47,906 bases of DNA from a virus. A program made the translations under genes and the position numbers. Positions 1-8,064 of the stretch are shown here, piece after piece; the first letter of the stretch is position 1; each line of letters begins with the position of its first letter. The notes below the pieces were generated by a model that was given only the letters and a program-made list of their open reading frames with translations, was not told the DNA's origin and did not search any database. The DNA lies in IMG/VR virus record IMGVR_UViG_3300042549_008523, positions 1-47,906 of that record; one strand, given 5' to 3'.

Positions 1-2
1 TA

Positions 3-275
3 AACACACCATTGAATAGATTCATGGGCCTGTTTCAAAGTCAAATTTATGCACAGTTGGCAACACAATTGAGCAACAACTTGTTTACCAACCGATGTGC
101 TGCTGCAGATGGCACAGCAATCCCGGGTTGTGTGAATCCAACAACAGGCACTTTTGCTCTAGACGGCAACACAGTTACTTGGGCAAAAGCTAACGACAAG
201 GTTACACTAACAGTGGTAGATGCCAAAGGCACTGTAACTACTGTAGTTGTTCCAATTGCCAGTTTTAGTTTTTAA
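3..275 (+). CDS. csgF: CsgF-like curli assembly factor, C-terminal part (cut by window edge)
   Basis: CsgF works at the outer membrane with the CsgG pore and helps attach and nucleate curli fibres. The reading frame is open from the window edge. Its first visible residues (N-T-P-L-N-R-F, then FQSQIYAQLATQL) line up with the conserved CsgF segment that reads N-F-T-Q-A-I-Q-S-Q-I-L in E. coli, and the tail (TVTWAKANDKVTLTVVDAKG) resembles the CsgF beta-rich end. The TTG at 12 is therefore probably an internal Leu codon, not a start. A strong Shine-Dalgarno for csgG begins immediately after the stop. Identity is from motif resemblance; the adjacent CsgG supports it strongly. Confidence 0.72.
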   Translation, partial: NTPLNRFMGLFQSQIYAQLATQLSNNLFTNRCAAADGTAIPGCVNPTTGTFALDGNTVTWAKANDKVTLTVVDAKGTVTTVVVPIASFSF

Positions 276-284
276 GGAGTAAAA

Positions 285-1247
285 ATGAAAATAATCAAAC
301 TATCCTTAATCACTTTAGCAATTGCAACACTGGCTGGCTGTTCAACAGTACGCCCATGGGGTGATGCACAGATCAAAGAAGAAGCTCGAGTTAGTGAAAC
401 CATCAACAAAAGTTTTGCTAACGTGCCTAGTCCGGCTGGTCCGGCAGTGACAGTGGCTGTATATGGATTCAAAGACCTAACAGGACAGCGCAAGCCAAGT
501 AGCACATTGAGTTTGTTTAGCACCGCAGTCACACAAGGCGCTGAAGCATACTTGATGAAAAGTCTACAAGAAGTTGGCAATCGTCAATGGTTCACAGTTG
601 TTGAACGTGTTGGCCTTGACAACTTGTTAAAAGAGCGTCAGATGATCAAACAGACACGTGAGATCTATGACGGTGCTAACGCCAAGATGCTACCGCCATT
701 GCAAATGGCTGGCGTTATACTAGAAGGCGGCATCATTGACTACAACAGTAACACATTGACAGGCGGTACTGGAGCACGTTGGTTGGGTATTGGCGCACAA
801 ACTGCCTATACCCAAGACATTGTGGTTATCAGCTTACGCCTGGTAAGTGTGCAAAATGGGGAAGTATTGACCACGGTGACCGTGGAAAAAAACTTGCTCA
901 GCACTGCCGATGGCACTACAGCGTTGAAGTTTTTCAACCAGGCGACACGAGCATTTGAATTTGACAGTAGCCAGACATTTAATGAGCCAGGTAACTATGC
1001 ACTGCGTTCAGCTATTGAAACCGCAGTCATAGAATTGATCAACAAAGGTGAACGTCAAAACTTGTGGAAATTCAAGGAGAAACCCAATGAGTTGGTTCAA
1101 AAGGAAACCTCACGTGAAGGAACCGCCCAAGCACCTTCCACACCATCAGTACAGTCCAGCAACGGAAAGGTTGTTGGAGGAAACAAAGAAGCGGGTAGTT
1201 GGAATGCTACCGACGGATCAGGCAACAGGATCCAAACAACAAAATAA
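285..1247 (+). CDS. csgG: CsgG-like outer-membrane curli secretion lipoprotein
   Basis: CsgG forms the nonameric outer-membrane channel that exports curli subunits. The 320-residue protein has a lipoprotein signal with lipobox L-A-G-C (Cys19), followed by the family pattern VAVYGFKDLTGQRKPS, WFTVVERVGLDNLLKER, a Gly-rich AGVILEGGIIDYNSNT strand, GARWLGIG and a late region ending near residue 265 (WKFKEK). The remaining 55 residues are Ser/Thr/Gln-rich and look like an added tail, so the protein is longer than E. coli CsgG. AAGGAG lies 6 nt before the ATG. It is preceded by CsgF and followed by a curlin-repeat gene, so secretion of those neighbours is the likely role. Family assignment is firm; its use by a phage is inference. 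Confidence 0.93.
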   Translation: MKIIKLSLITLAIATLAGCSTVRPWGDAQIKEEARVSETINKSFANVPSPAGPAVTVAVYGFKDLTGQRKPSSTLSLFSTAVTQGAEAYLMKSLQEVGNRQWFTVVERVGLDNLLKERQMIKQTREIYDGANAKMLPPLQMAGVILEGGIIDYNSNTLTGGTGARWLGIGAQTAYTQDIVVISLRLVSVQNGEVLTTVTVEKNLLSTADGTTALKFFNQATRAFEFDSSQTFNEPGNYALRSAIETAVIELINKGERQNLWKFKEKPNELVQKETSREGTAQAPSTPSVQSSNGKVVGGNKEAGSWNATDGSGNRIQTTK

Positions 1248-1278
1248 GGATACTGGTTAATATACCGGAGCAAACAAA

Positions 1279-2067
1279 ATGAAAAAAACAATATTAGCAA
1301 TTGTATTAGCCGCAACACTACCGGCTTTTGCACAAACTGCTGTGTCAGCACCTGCTGCACCAACAATACCTACAATGGCTACAGTTAGCCCAAATGCAAC
1401 AGCCGCCCTGGCCATTGCCACAACCAACCGTATCTTCATCGATCAAAGCGGTGACAATCCTAATGTCAATATGACACAAGATGGTACTGGTAATAAAGCT
1501 GGTTCAACTACTCGTCCAGTATACCTACGTGGTATTGATCAAACAGTTGTCACTCGTCAAATTGGCGTAGGCAATGAAATTATGTTAGAGGCATCGAACG
1601 ACACTACAGGTAGTGGTAAAGGTGTAAACATCACCATTCAACAGATCGGTGATAATAACAAAGTTGATGCAGCATTAGGATACGGCAATGCTTCAACCGG
1701 CACTCCGACATTAACAGCAGCCAATGCTGCAGATATTAATTGGAAGTTCACTGGCGACAGTAACGACCTACAGTTCCGTGGTACAGGCACTGACTTGAAG
1801 AGTGCTATCGATGTATCAGGTGACAGCAACGTATTCCGTATTGATGCTATTGGTGACAAGCATACACAAACTATCAAGGTAGTTGGTGATACTAACACAT
1901 TCAACATCAATCAACGTAGTACCGGTGCTGCTGGATCCACTATCTGGGTTGACTTGGCTGGTAACGGCAATAGTTTAACTATGAGCCAAACCGGAACAAT
2001 TGACAACGTTATCAATATCAAGAGTGTAAGCAACAGCGGTACATTCAATATCACGCAGAAGAACTAA
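1279..2067 (+). CDS. Secreted curlin-repeat protein (CsgA/CsgB-like fibre subunit)
   Basis: This is a predicted secreted protein of 262 aa with a Sec signal (MKKTILAIVLAATLPAFAQ). The mature part is rich in Gln, Asn, Gly, Ser and Thr and contains repeated strand-turn units of the curlin type, in which polar Q-x-G-x-x-N or G-x-x-N-x-x-x-I motifs recur about every 20-25 residues: IDQSGDNPNVNMTQDGTGN, VTRQIGVGNEI, IQQIGDNNKV, VSGDSNVFRI, VVGDTNTFNI, LAGNGNSLTMSQTG. Such units form amyloid-like beta-solenoid fibres in CsgA. The repeats are less regular than in E. coli CsgA. It sits directly after csgG with its own ribosome site (CGGAG). Most likely a substrate of the CsgG pore; fibre formation is inferred. 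Confidence 0.78.
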   Translation: MKKTILAIVLAATLPAFAQTAVSAPAAPTIPTMATVSPNATAALAIATTNRIFIDQSGDNPNVNMTQDGTGNKAGSTTRPVYLRGIDQTVVTRQIGVGNEIMLEASNDTTGSGKGVNITIQQIGDNNKVDAALGYGNASTGTPTLTAANAADINWKFTGDSNDLQFRGTGTDLKSAIDVSGDSNVFRIDAIGDKHTQTIKVVGDTNTFNINQRSTGAAGSTIWVDLAGNGNSLTMSQTGTIDNVINIKSVSNSGTFNITQKN

Positions 2068-2076
2068 GGAGCAGCA

Positions 2077-3246
2077 ATGAGAGTTGCTGCTCTTATCGCG
2101 GGCCTGCTGCTGGCTACATCAGCATGGGCAGATATCGGTAGTGTTACTGAATCTACGGGCACGGCCATTATCAAACGCGGTAAGGATACTATTCAAATTG
2201 CCAAAGGCACTGAAATCAAAACCAATGATCGAGTTGAAACTAAAAACGGTCGGGTTAAGATTGTTTTTAAAGATGCTACAAATGTCACTGTTACTGAGTC
2301 GAGTAGTCTTATTATCGATGATTTTGTATATGATCCCAAAAGCGGTGTTGGCAAGTTAGGACTCAAAGCAGCCGCTGGCACCGTGCGTTATGTATCGGGC
2401 GCGATTGCCCGAGATCCCAAAAATGTAAAAATCAACACACCCACAGCAGCAATTGCTGTTCGTGGCACAGACTTTGTCATGGCTGTTAGTGAAACAGGTG
2501 CCAGTATGATCATGCTGATGCCCACTTGCGAACTAGAACAGAACGTAAACCTAAAAGGTCTAAGTTGCGGTAGCGGTGCCATTGATGTAGAAACACCCTC
2601 TGGCATAGTTCAATTGACTCGACCTTATCAAGCCACCCTGGTTGAAACACTAAACGGTGTTCCAAGTCCTGCTGTCATTGTCGCTCTTAATGGCATGGCC
2701 ATTGGAAATAATCTAATGGTTAGTCCACCTCAAACAACTACCGGTGTAAATGTAATAGCTGCTGCTCGTGCTGCCGCAGTAGCTACAGGTGATGCTAAGA
2801 AAGATGATAATAAAGATAAACGAGACGAAAAAGACGATGCTAAAGATCAAGAAAAGCAACATGTAGCAGGCAAGCAAGAAGGTGAGAGTAATAGGTCCCA
2901 AAGACAAAGACGAAGTGCCAATGAAGGTGACGACGAAGCTGCCAACGGAACCAAGGTAGGAGTTGATGCAAAGACAAACAAAAATTCGTTAGCCAATGAT
3001 GTAGCAGCAGTAGGCGAAACAGACAATCCCTATGTCAAGAAACTGTTCAAAGATAAAAGTGAAACACAACAGGTTGGTTGGATGTATGAAAGTCTGAGTC
3101 CCAACAGCCGTAACTATGCCAGCGTGATCATGCCATTGAACACACAAGCACTGGTTGTTGTGACCCAAGACATGCAGACCAGCAGCTGGAATTTTTCAGC
3201 AGGCAAACCACAAGGACAGATTGTCATCAATCAGAACTTCAGATGA
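2077..3246 (+). CDS. Secreted FecR-domain protein
   Basis: The 389-residue protein starts with a signal peptide (cleavage near residue 18, after SAWA). Residues about 20-145 form a FecR-type domain: a beta-rich segment with GTEIKTNDRVETKNGRVKIVF and the hallmark TPTAAIAVRGTDFVM. Two Cys near residue 150 (PTCELEQ, LSCGSG) could form a disulfide. Residues 230-290 are a highly charged Lys/Asp/Glu-rich linker, and the last 80 residues form a separate globular region ending in a predicted strand. In bacteria, periplasmic FecR proteins are often neighbours of CHASE2 cyclases, which matches the cyclase downstream. AAGGAG precedes the ATG. Function here is unknown; a periplasmic sensing or scaffold role is inference. 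Confidence 0.82.
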   Translation: MRVAALIAGLLLATSAWADIGSVTESTGTAIIKRGKDTIQIAKGTEIKTNDRVETKNGRVKIVFKDATNVTVTESSSLIIDDFVYDPKSGVGKLGLKAAAGTVRYVSGAIARDPKNVKINTPTAAIAVRGTDFVMAVSETGASMIMLMPTCELEQNVNLKGLSCGSGAIDVETPSGIVQLTRPYQATLVETLNGVPSPAVIVALNGMAIGNNLMVSPPQTTTGVNVIAAARAAAVATGDAKKDDNKDKRDEKDDAKDQEKQHVAGKQEGESNRSQRQRRSANEGDDEAANGTKVGVDAKTNKNSLANDVAAVGETDNPYVKKLFKDKSETQQVGWMYESLSPNSRNYASVIMPLNTQALVVVTQDMQTSSWNFSAGKPQGQIVINQNFR

Positions 3247-5081
3247 AAACGTTATTCTTTGCTTTATTGTTGTTGTGCTCAAACGCATTTGCTGCTATTA
3301 CTGACGGCAAGTTTGGTATCAATCAAATTTTTGATGTACAATACAGTTGGAATGGTAATACACTAAACGCCAGCAATTTCATTGCTCCTTATAACAAAAA
3401 CTTTCAAACTGTTACAACTACAGCAGGACAGTATTTTCAGTTCTTCGCCAGTACTACTAATCCAGGAAAGTATGGGTTAAAGTTAATGAACAGTAATGGC
3501 ACACCGCACAGTATTGTACACGATCACGGTGATATTACAGCTTTAGGTAGTGGTGCTATTTTCTACATTGGTTCGGGATTTTTTGGTAATGTAATCACTA
3601 CTCAACAAGGTTACAACTACGGTGCTAGTGCTCAGTTTACCAACATGGATACTAGCGTTACTGCTAGTGATTTAAACAACTATACCTATGCTAGTTCAAC
3701 ACCGTTGGCAGCAGGGCAGACTGCGGCTCCAGCAGGTCCTCCGCCATCTGATTGGAAAATGATTAGAACCAACAGCACTCCGGTTGTTATCAGCAACATA
3801 TTTCCTACCAGTAACAACAGTCCCCCAGGTGAAGGTGCCACACAGGCATTTGACGGCAACACCAATACCAAGTATTTGAACTTTGACAAAAAGAACGCAG
3901 GTGTTACTGTAAGACTAAGTCAAGGTCGGGTGGTTCAAAAATTCACTATCACTACAGCCAATGATTTTAGCGGTCGTGATCCTACTAGTTATAAACTCTA
4001 CGGATCAAACGACGGTGTTAACTGGACTTTGATCAAACAAGACAGTTTGAGCCTAAGTGAGTCAAGATTCTGGACTAGTCCTGAAATAGCAACAGGCAAT
4101 ACCACTGCCTATGTCTATTACTTTATATTGTTCCCTACAACCAAATCGGGCGATGGTTGCGGGTTGAACTGCGATTCGATGCAGATTGCTGAAGTTACAT
4201 ACTACTATGATTTGAACGATGGAGTGACCAGCACGGATCAAGCACCTGGGGCTACTCCAGCTAACCCGGGTCAAGCAGGCAGTGTTTGTAGCGATTGTTT
4301 TAGCAGCAACATTACAACAACTCAACAAGCCTTATTAGATGTTGCTAGAGCAAGACGCAATGCCATCAGTGTAGGTAACAGAATAGACCTAAATGTTCAG
4401 GGCCCTGGTGCTGTGGTAACCATTGAACAAGTGGGCAGTTATAATAGAATACAAGGACTGGGCGGTGCCAATACCAATGCACACATTGGTGGTTTTTCAA
4501 ACACAGTTGACGTCAAGCAAGGCGATACACTGAGTGGTAGAAATTTAATAGAATTATCTGTGCAAGGAAACGGCAATGTGGTTACACTGAGCCAAGCTAG
4601 AAATACTGCAACAGGTGCAGTTGATGCACAAGAAAGTGGCGGACACGTTTCTCGCGTATCCATCACTGGTGATGTGGGAACTTACACGTTCCGTCAAGGC
4701 AATGATGGTGGTGCTGCCAGCGGACATTTCTTAAACTACACCATGCAAGGCAACGGTGGCACACATAGAGTCACACAGAGTAATAACGGTGAAAAGCTGG
4801 CGTTTATCAGTATCACGGGCAACAACACCAACGAAACCATTGTTCAGAGTGGTACAGGTAACCACTTTTTGGATTTGACCATGACAGGAAATGGAAACGG
4901 AGCAACAGTGACACAGACTGGGTCTGCAACACAAAAAGCAACAATAAACTTGACAAATGCCGGAGGACCTAGTACAATAACACTGTTACAACAGGGTAGT
5001 GTTTCCCAAATTTATTCAATATCTCAAAGTTGTGCAAATCTTTCTGGCTGTTCGGTTAGTGTAACACAGGGCACACCTTGA
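3243..5081 (+). CDS. Secreted protein with discoidin (F5/8C)-like domain and curlin-like repeats
   Basis: The 612-residue protein overlaps the FecR gene stop by 4 nt. A signal peptide (MKTLFFALLLLCSNAFA) precedes an unknown beta-rich domain (about 20-175). Residues about 180-330 look like an F5/8 type C or discoidin domain: GATQAFDGNTNTKYLNF, then VRLSQGRVVQKFTITTAND, then DPTSYKLYGSNDGVNWTLI. From about 375 to the end it carries curlin-type units with Q-x-G and G-N-G-N patterns (LNVQGPGAVVTIEQVGSYN, LSVQGNGNVVTLSQ, MQGNGGTHRVTQSN, MTGNGNGATVTQTG). Discoidin domains often bind glycans or membranes, so this could be an adhesive tip on a curli-like fibre. Domain reading is fairly confident; the role is inferred. 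Confidence 0.75.
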   Translation: MKTLFFALLLLCSNAFAAITDGKFGINQIFDVQYSWNGNTLNASNFIAPYNKNFQTVTTTAGQYFQFFASTTNPGKYGLKLMNSNGTPHSIVHDHGDITALGSGAIFYIGSGFFGNVITTQQGYNYGASAQFTNMDTSVTASDLNNYTYASSTPLAAGQTAAPAGPPPSDWKMIRTNSTPVVISNIFPTSNNSPPGEGATQAFDGNTNTKYLNFDKKNAGVTVRLSQGRVVQKFTITTANDFSGRDPTSYKLYGSNDGVNWTLIKQDSLSLSESRFWTSPEIATGNTTAYVYYFILFPTTKSGDGCGLNCDSMQIAEVTYYYDLNDGVTSTDQAPGATPANPGQAGSVCSDCFSSNITTTQQALLDVARARRNAISVGNRIDLNVQGPGAVVTIEQVGSYNRIQGLGGANTNAHIGGFSNTVDVKQGDTLSGRNLIELSVQGNGNVVTLSQARNTATGAVDAQESGGHVSRVSITGDVGTYTFRQGNDGGAASGHFLNYTMQGNGGTHRVTQSNNGEKLAFISITGNNTNETIVQSGTGNHFLDLTMTGNGNGATVTQTGSATQKATINLTNAGGPSTITLLQQGSVSQIYSISQSCANLSGCSVSVTQGTP

Positions 5082-5112
5082 TACAAAGTAATTGCTAAGA
5101 ATAGCGAACGGT

Positions 5113-5119
5113 GTAAATA
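5113..5119 (+). promoter_or_regulatory. Late-type promoter motif GTAAATA
   Basis: This NTAAATA box resembles the T4 late -10 element (TATAAATA). It lies 18 nt before the ATG of the small secreted protein gene, leaving room for a short leader that carries TAGGAG. A weak sigma70-like TTGCTA lies 16 nt upstream of TAAATA, so host-polymerase use is also possible. Confidence 0.4.
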
Positions 5120-5137
5120 CAGCATTAGGAGAACACT

Positions 5138-5431
5138 ATGCACAAATTTATTTTAGGTGTTCTACTCTTACCCGCATTGGCCCACGCACAGCCCGTAACC
5201 GTAGAAAAACCAGTCATCTGCGATACCCCAAAAATAGTAATAGAAACACTGAGTGGGGCCGGTTATAGAGAACAGCCTTTTTGGGCAGGCAATGACGAAA
5301 CTAGTCGTTACATACTGCTAGCCAATGAAAAAACTAAATCTTGGACTATTGTGCAATTTAATAATAACATCGCCTGTGTTTTAGGCACTGGTGAAAATCA
5401 CAGGCAGATATTCTTGGGCTCGAAAACTTAA
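5138..5431 (+). CDS. Small secreted protein of unknown function
   Basis: This 97-residue protein has a clear Sec signal (MHKFILGVLLLPALAHA, cleavage around residue 17). The mature part has two Cys (VICDTP and IACVLG) that could form one disulfide, and alternating strands such as SRYILLANEKTKSWTIVQF. I do not recognise the family. It has its own ribosome site (TAGGAG) and lies between the discoidin/curlin gene and the cyclase, so it probably belongs to the same exported module. A CsgE-like or CsgH-like helper was considered, but I see no convincing motif for either. Confidence 0.6.
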   Translation: MHKFILGVLLLPALAHAQPVTVEKPVICDTPKIVIETLSGAGYREQPFWAGNDETSRYILLANEKTKSWTIVQFNNNIACVLGTGENHRQIFLGSKT

Positions 5432-5437
5432 TAAATA
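5431..5437 (+). promoter_or_regulatory. Late-type motif ATAAATA just before the cyclase start
   Basis: ATAAATA lies 1 nt before the first ATG (5439) and 4 nt before the second (5442) of the cyclase gene, and overlaps the end of the preceding gene. No Shine-Dalgarno is visible. It belongs to a recurring NTAAATA-before-start pattern in this window, but here it could be chance in AT-rich sequence. Confidence 0.3.
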
Positions 5438-5438
5438 G

Positions 5439-7505
5439 ATGATGAAAAAAATATTATTATCACCTTGGACTGCATTGCTCACATTGAGCATTGTGATACT
5501 GCTCCGATTCTTTGATCCCAGTTTTGTCGAATCTGTTCGATTGCGTTATTTTGATCAATTGATCACTGGTCAACCAGCAGCAACGGTTCCGGTACACACT
5601 GTAAACATCGACGAAGAATCTTTGAACAAGTATGGACAATTTCCGTTTCCTAGAGACATTTATGCAAACATAATACATTCATTATATGAAAGAGATGCAG
5701 GACTAGTGGTATTCAACATACTGATGCCGGAGTCTGACAGGTTTAGGCAAGATGGTGCCTTGGCACAGATTCTAAAACAGTATCCTGTGGTGTTACCAGC
5801 ATTGGGACATACACAAGACAAAAATACACCACGTGCCCCGGGTGTCAGCGTGATAGGAACTGATCCCGCTGGCCTAGTTGTAGAGTACCCAGGCATAATA
5901 AGCAGTGTAGGGCTACTCAATAACAATGCCGCAGGAGTTGGCGTTGTAAATACTTTTCCAGAAATTGATGGGGTTGTCCGTCGTATGCCTCTGGTGATAT
6001 ACAGTAACGAAAAATTACATCCTGGCTTGGCCTTGGAGACATTGCGTGTAGCTGCCAACGATCCCAGCTTTCAAATCAAAATTGGCAACGCTGGCGTTGA
6101 AGCACTCAGAGTTCCAAAATTTGGAAAAATTACAACCGACGACATTGGTAGAGTTTGGATAGACTGGCGTGCCGCTCCCAAAGAACACAGCCTGGTGGGT
6201 CTTCCCAAAAGCTTCAACAATGAAATTGTTGTTGTAGGTCTTAGTGCTGCGGGTCTTGCTAACCCAATTGCAACTGCACGTGGAGAAGTTTGGCCGCATT
6301 ATTTGCAAGGTGCAGTACTGGGCACTATGATAAACAAGTCAAATATACAGCGACCTGGCTATGCAGATGACTTAGAAACAATAGCTATTTTATTAGCAGG
6401 CTTACTATTATTATTTTTAACAAGGTGGACTTATGTTGGGCTTGCCGCAGTGGTTGTGTTGGTCGGTGGTGGCATTGCTGGCAGCATTTATGCTTACAGC
6501 CATCTTTTATTCTTATTCGATATTACTGCCTTTGCAGTTGGCACAACTTTGGTCGCTTTGCATGCCTATGGCGTCAAGTTTGTAAGTGAGTTCTTACAAA
6601 AGTCTGCTATCAAGAAACAGTTTGGATCATATGTTAATCCTGTTATTGTTGAACGACTACAAAAGGATCCCAGCTTTATTAAACTAGGAGGCGAGAAGAA
6701 AGACTTGTCAATCATTATGAGTGACATGCGTAACTTTACAGGCCTAGGTGAAACCTATGGTGATGACGTTGTGGCATTTACCAACACCATGAACCGTTAC
6801 ATGACTGCTATTGCTGAGCCTATCCTACGCAACAACGGATGCTTGATCAAGTTTATTGGTGATGCTTCATTACACGTTCACGGTGCTCCAATTCAAGAAG
6901 AGCAAGATCCTGACCACGTGTTGGCCGCTGTTCGTACAGGTCTTGAAATGTTACATGCTGTTGAACTGTTTAACATCGAACTTACAAAAGAAGGCAAACC
7001 CTTAGTAGGTTGCGGGTTAGGTATTAACACAGGCCCTACACTAATTGGTAACATTGGCAGTAAGGACCGCTTTGGTTATGATGTACTAGGTGACTCAGTC
7101 AGCTTGACAGCTCGTCTAGAAGGACAGACCAAAAACTACGGTGTGTTGATTATTATCAGTGAGTTTACCAATGCTCGTGTAGGTGACAACTACTTTACTA
7201 TTCCATTGGATTGTATTGCAGTTAAAGGTAAGACCATTGGTGTCAATATCTTCACAGTGTTCTATAATCCAGATGCCACTGTGGCAGCAGACTGGATCAG
7301 TGCAAGAGAGCATCATGAACTAATGTTGCAGTACTATCGTGAACAGCAGTGGGATCGTGCAGCACTGTTCTGCGAAGAATTAAAGGGCGAATTTGACGGT
7401 AAAATGGATGACTATTATACACTATGGCAAGAGCGAATTGCTGAGATGCGTACTAGAGATCTTCCTGCAGATTGGGACGGTACCTACCGGGCTACTTCAA
7501 AATGA
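5439..7505 (+). CDS. CHASE2-domain class III adenylate/guanylate cyclase (membrane)
   Basis: The 688-residue protein has an N-terminal TM segment (about 10-25), a periplasmic CHASE2 sensor (about 30-290, opening with the LRYFDQLITGQP and VHTVNIDEESLNKYGQFPFPRD region), three TM helices (about 310-385) and a cytoplasmic class III cyclase domain (about 420-600). Visible catalytic residues are metal ligands D429 (in SDMRNFT) and D475 (in KFIGDAS), adenine-selecting K471 and D548, and transition-state R559. The usual Asn of the VNxAxR motif is Ser555. K/D pairing suggests ATP and hence cAMP as product. A helical region follows (about 620-688). The position after FecR and curli genes matches bacterial FecR-CHASE2 neighbourhoods. 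Activity is unproven because of the Asn-to-Ser change. Confidence 0.9.
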   Translation: MMKKILLSPWTALLTLSIVILLRFFDPSFVESVRLRYFDQLITGQPAATVPVHTVNIDEESLNKYGQFPFPRDIYANIIHSLYERDAGLVVFNILMPESDRFRQDGALAQILKQYPVVLPALGHTQDKNTPRAPGVSVIGTDPAGLVVEYPGIISSVGLLNNNAAGVGVVNTFPEIDGVVRRMPLVIYSNEKLHPGLALETLRVAANDPSFQIKIGNAGVEALRVPKFGKITTDDIGRVWIDWRAAPKEHSLVGLPKSFNNEIVVVGLSAAGLANPIATARGEVWPHYLQGAVLGTMINKSNIQRPGYADDLETIAILLAGLLLLFLTRWTYVGLAAVVVLVGGGIAGSIYAYSHLLFLFDITAFAVGTTLVALHAYGVKFVSEFLQKSAIKKQFGSYVNPVIVERLQKDPSFIKLGGEKKDLSIIMSDMRNFTGLGETYGDDVVAFTNTMNRYMTAIAEPILRNNGCLIKFIGDASLHVHGAPIQEEQDPDHVLAAVRTGLEMLHAVELFNIELTKEGKPLVGCGLGINTGPTLIGNIGSKDRFGYDVLGDSVSLTARLEGQTKNYGVLIIISEFTNARVGDNYFTIPLDCIAVKGKTIGVNIFTVFYNPDATVAADWISAREHHELMLQYYREQQWDRAALFCEELKGEFDGKMDDYYTLWQERIAEMRTRDLPADWDGTYRATSK

Positions 7506-7636
7506 TTGATCAATTGATGAATGAATATATGCGTCAAATGATAGTGTTGTATTACTGGCCTTATTTTGTCGTAGGCAACGGCGACAACTTTAAAAACATT
7601 ATGCTATGTAGGGTCAAACGGCAAAACATCTTTTGA
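7502..7636 (+). CDS. Possible 44-aa small protein overlapping the cyclase stop
   Basis: This short frame begins with ATG overlapping the cyclase stop as ATGA and runs 44 codons to TGA. The peptide has a hydrophobic middle (IVLYYWPYFVVG) that could be a short membrane segment and a basic C-terminus. The ATGA overlap suggests translational coupling, and the only alternative is about 185 nt of untranslated sequence. Its 3' end coincides with the -35 of the next promoter. No homologue is known to me; coding status is uncertain. Confidence 0.33.
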   Translation: MIDQLMNEYMRQMIVLYYWPYFVVGNGDNFKNIMLCRVKRQNIF

Positions 7637-7661
7637 CACCGCATTAAAAATACCTTACACT
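7633..7661 (+). promoter_or_regulatory. Sigma70-type promoter (TTGACA-17-TACACT)
   Basis: A perfect -35 TTGACA (7633-7638) and -10 TACACT (7656-7661) are separated by 17 nt, upstream of the DUF3307 gene (ATG at 7690, ribosome site AAGGAAA). This implies transcription by unmodified host polymerase, probably early or constitutive. Confidence 0.75.
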
Positions 7662-7689
7662 AAAGTAAGTTTATATATCAAGGAAACTA

Positions 7690-8064
7690 ATGTTCGAAGC
7701 CCTATTCATAATGCTGTTGTTACAGATCAAGCATTACTATGCTGATTTTGTAATTCAGACCTATGCACAAACGGTTCGAAAAGGCATTTATCGTGATCCA
7801 GTGGGTATAAGTCATACCTTGGATCACATAGTCGGAAGTTTGGTAGTATTATTTCTTGCGAGTCTTTTTATACCCATGTCGTTACCACTTATGGTAATTT
7901 TGTGTTTCGTCGAAGGTGTAATACACTATCATATTGATTGGACCAAGGTACACTTTGGTTGCAAAGACAACACCAAACCACTATTTTGGAATCAGTTTGG
8001 ACTAGATCAGTTGGCACACCAAGTCACTTATCTAGCAATGATTCCTTTGTTAATCGTCGCCTGA
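7690..8064 (+). CDS. DUF3307-like integral membrane protein
   Basis: This 124-residue hydrophobic protein has about three to four TM segments. Conserved polar positions match the DUF3307 pattern: H-Y-Y-A-D-F-V-I-Q near residue 15, H-x-x-D-H-I-V-G near 40, H-Y-H-I-D-W-T-K near 77, and F-G-L-D-Q-L-A-H-Q near 105. The biochemical role of the family is unknown to me. It has its own sigma70 promoter and the ribosome site AAGGAAA. Its 3' end overlaps by 15 nt the 3' end of the convergent minus-strand gene. Confidence 0.72.
   Translation: MFEALFIMLLLQIKHYYADFVIQTYAQTVRKGIYRDPVGISHTLDHIVGSLVVLFLASLFIPMSLPLMVILCFVEGVIHYHIDWTKVHFGCKDNTKPLFWNQFGLDQLAHQVTYLAMIPLLIVA

Noticed and set aside
1-7505. Bacterial chromosome piece wrongly joined to a phage contig
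   Set aside because: Gene packing, strand and ribosome sites continue smoothly into the next genes, and a late-type box occurs within it; not excluded without read data, so listed as the refuting test.
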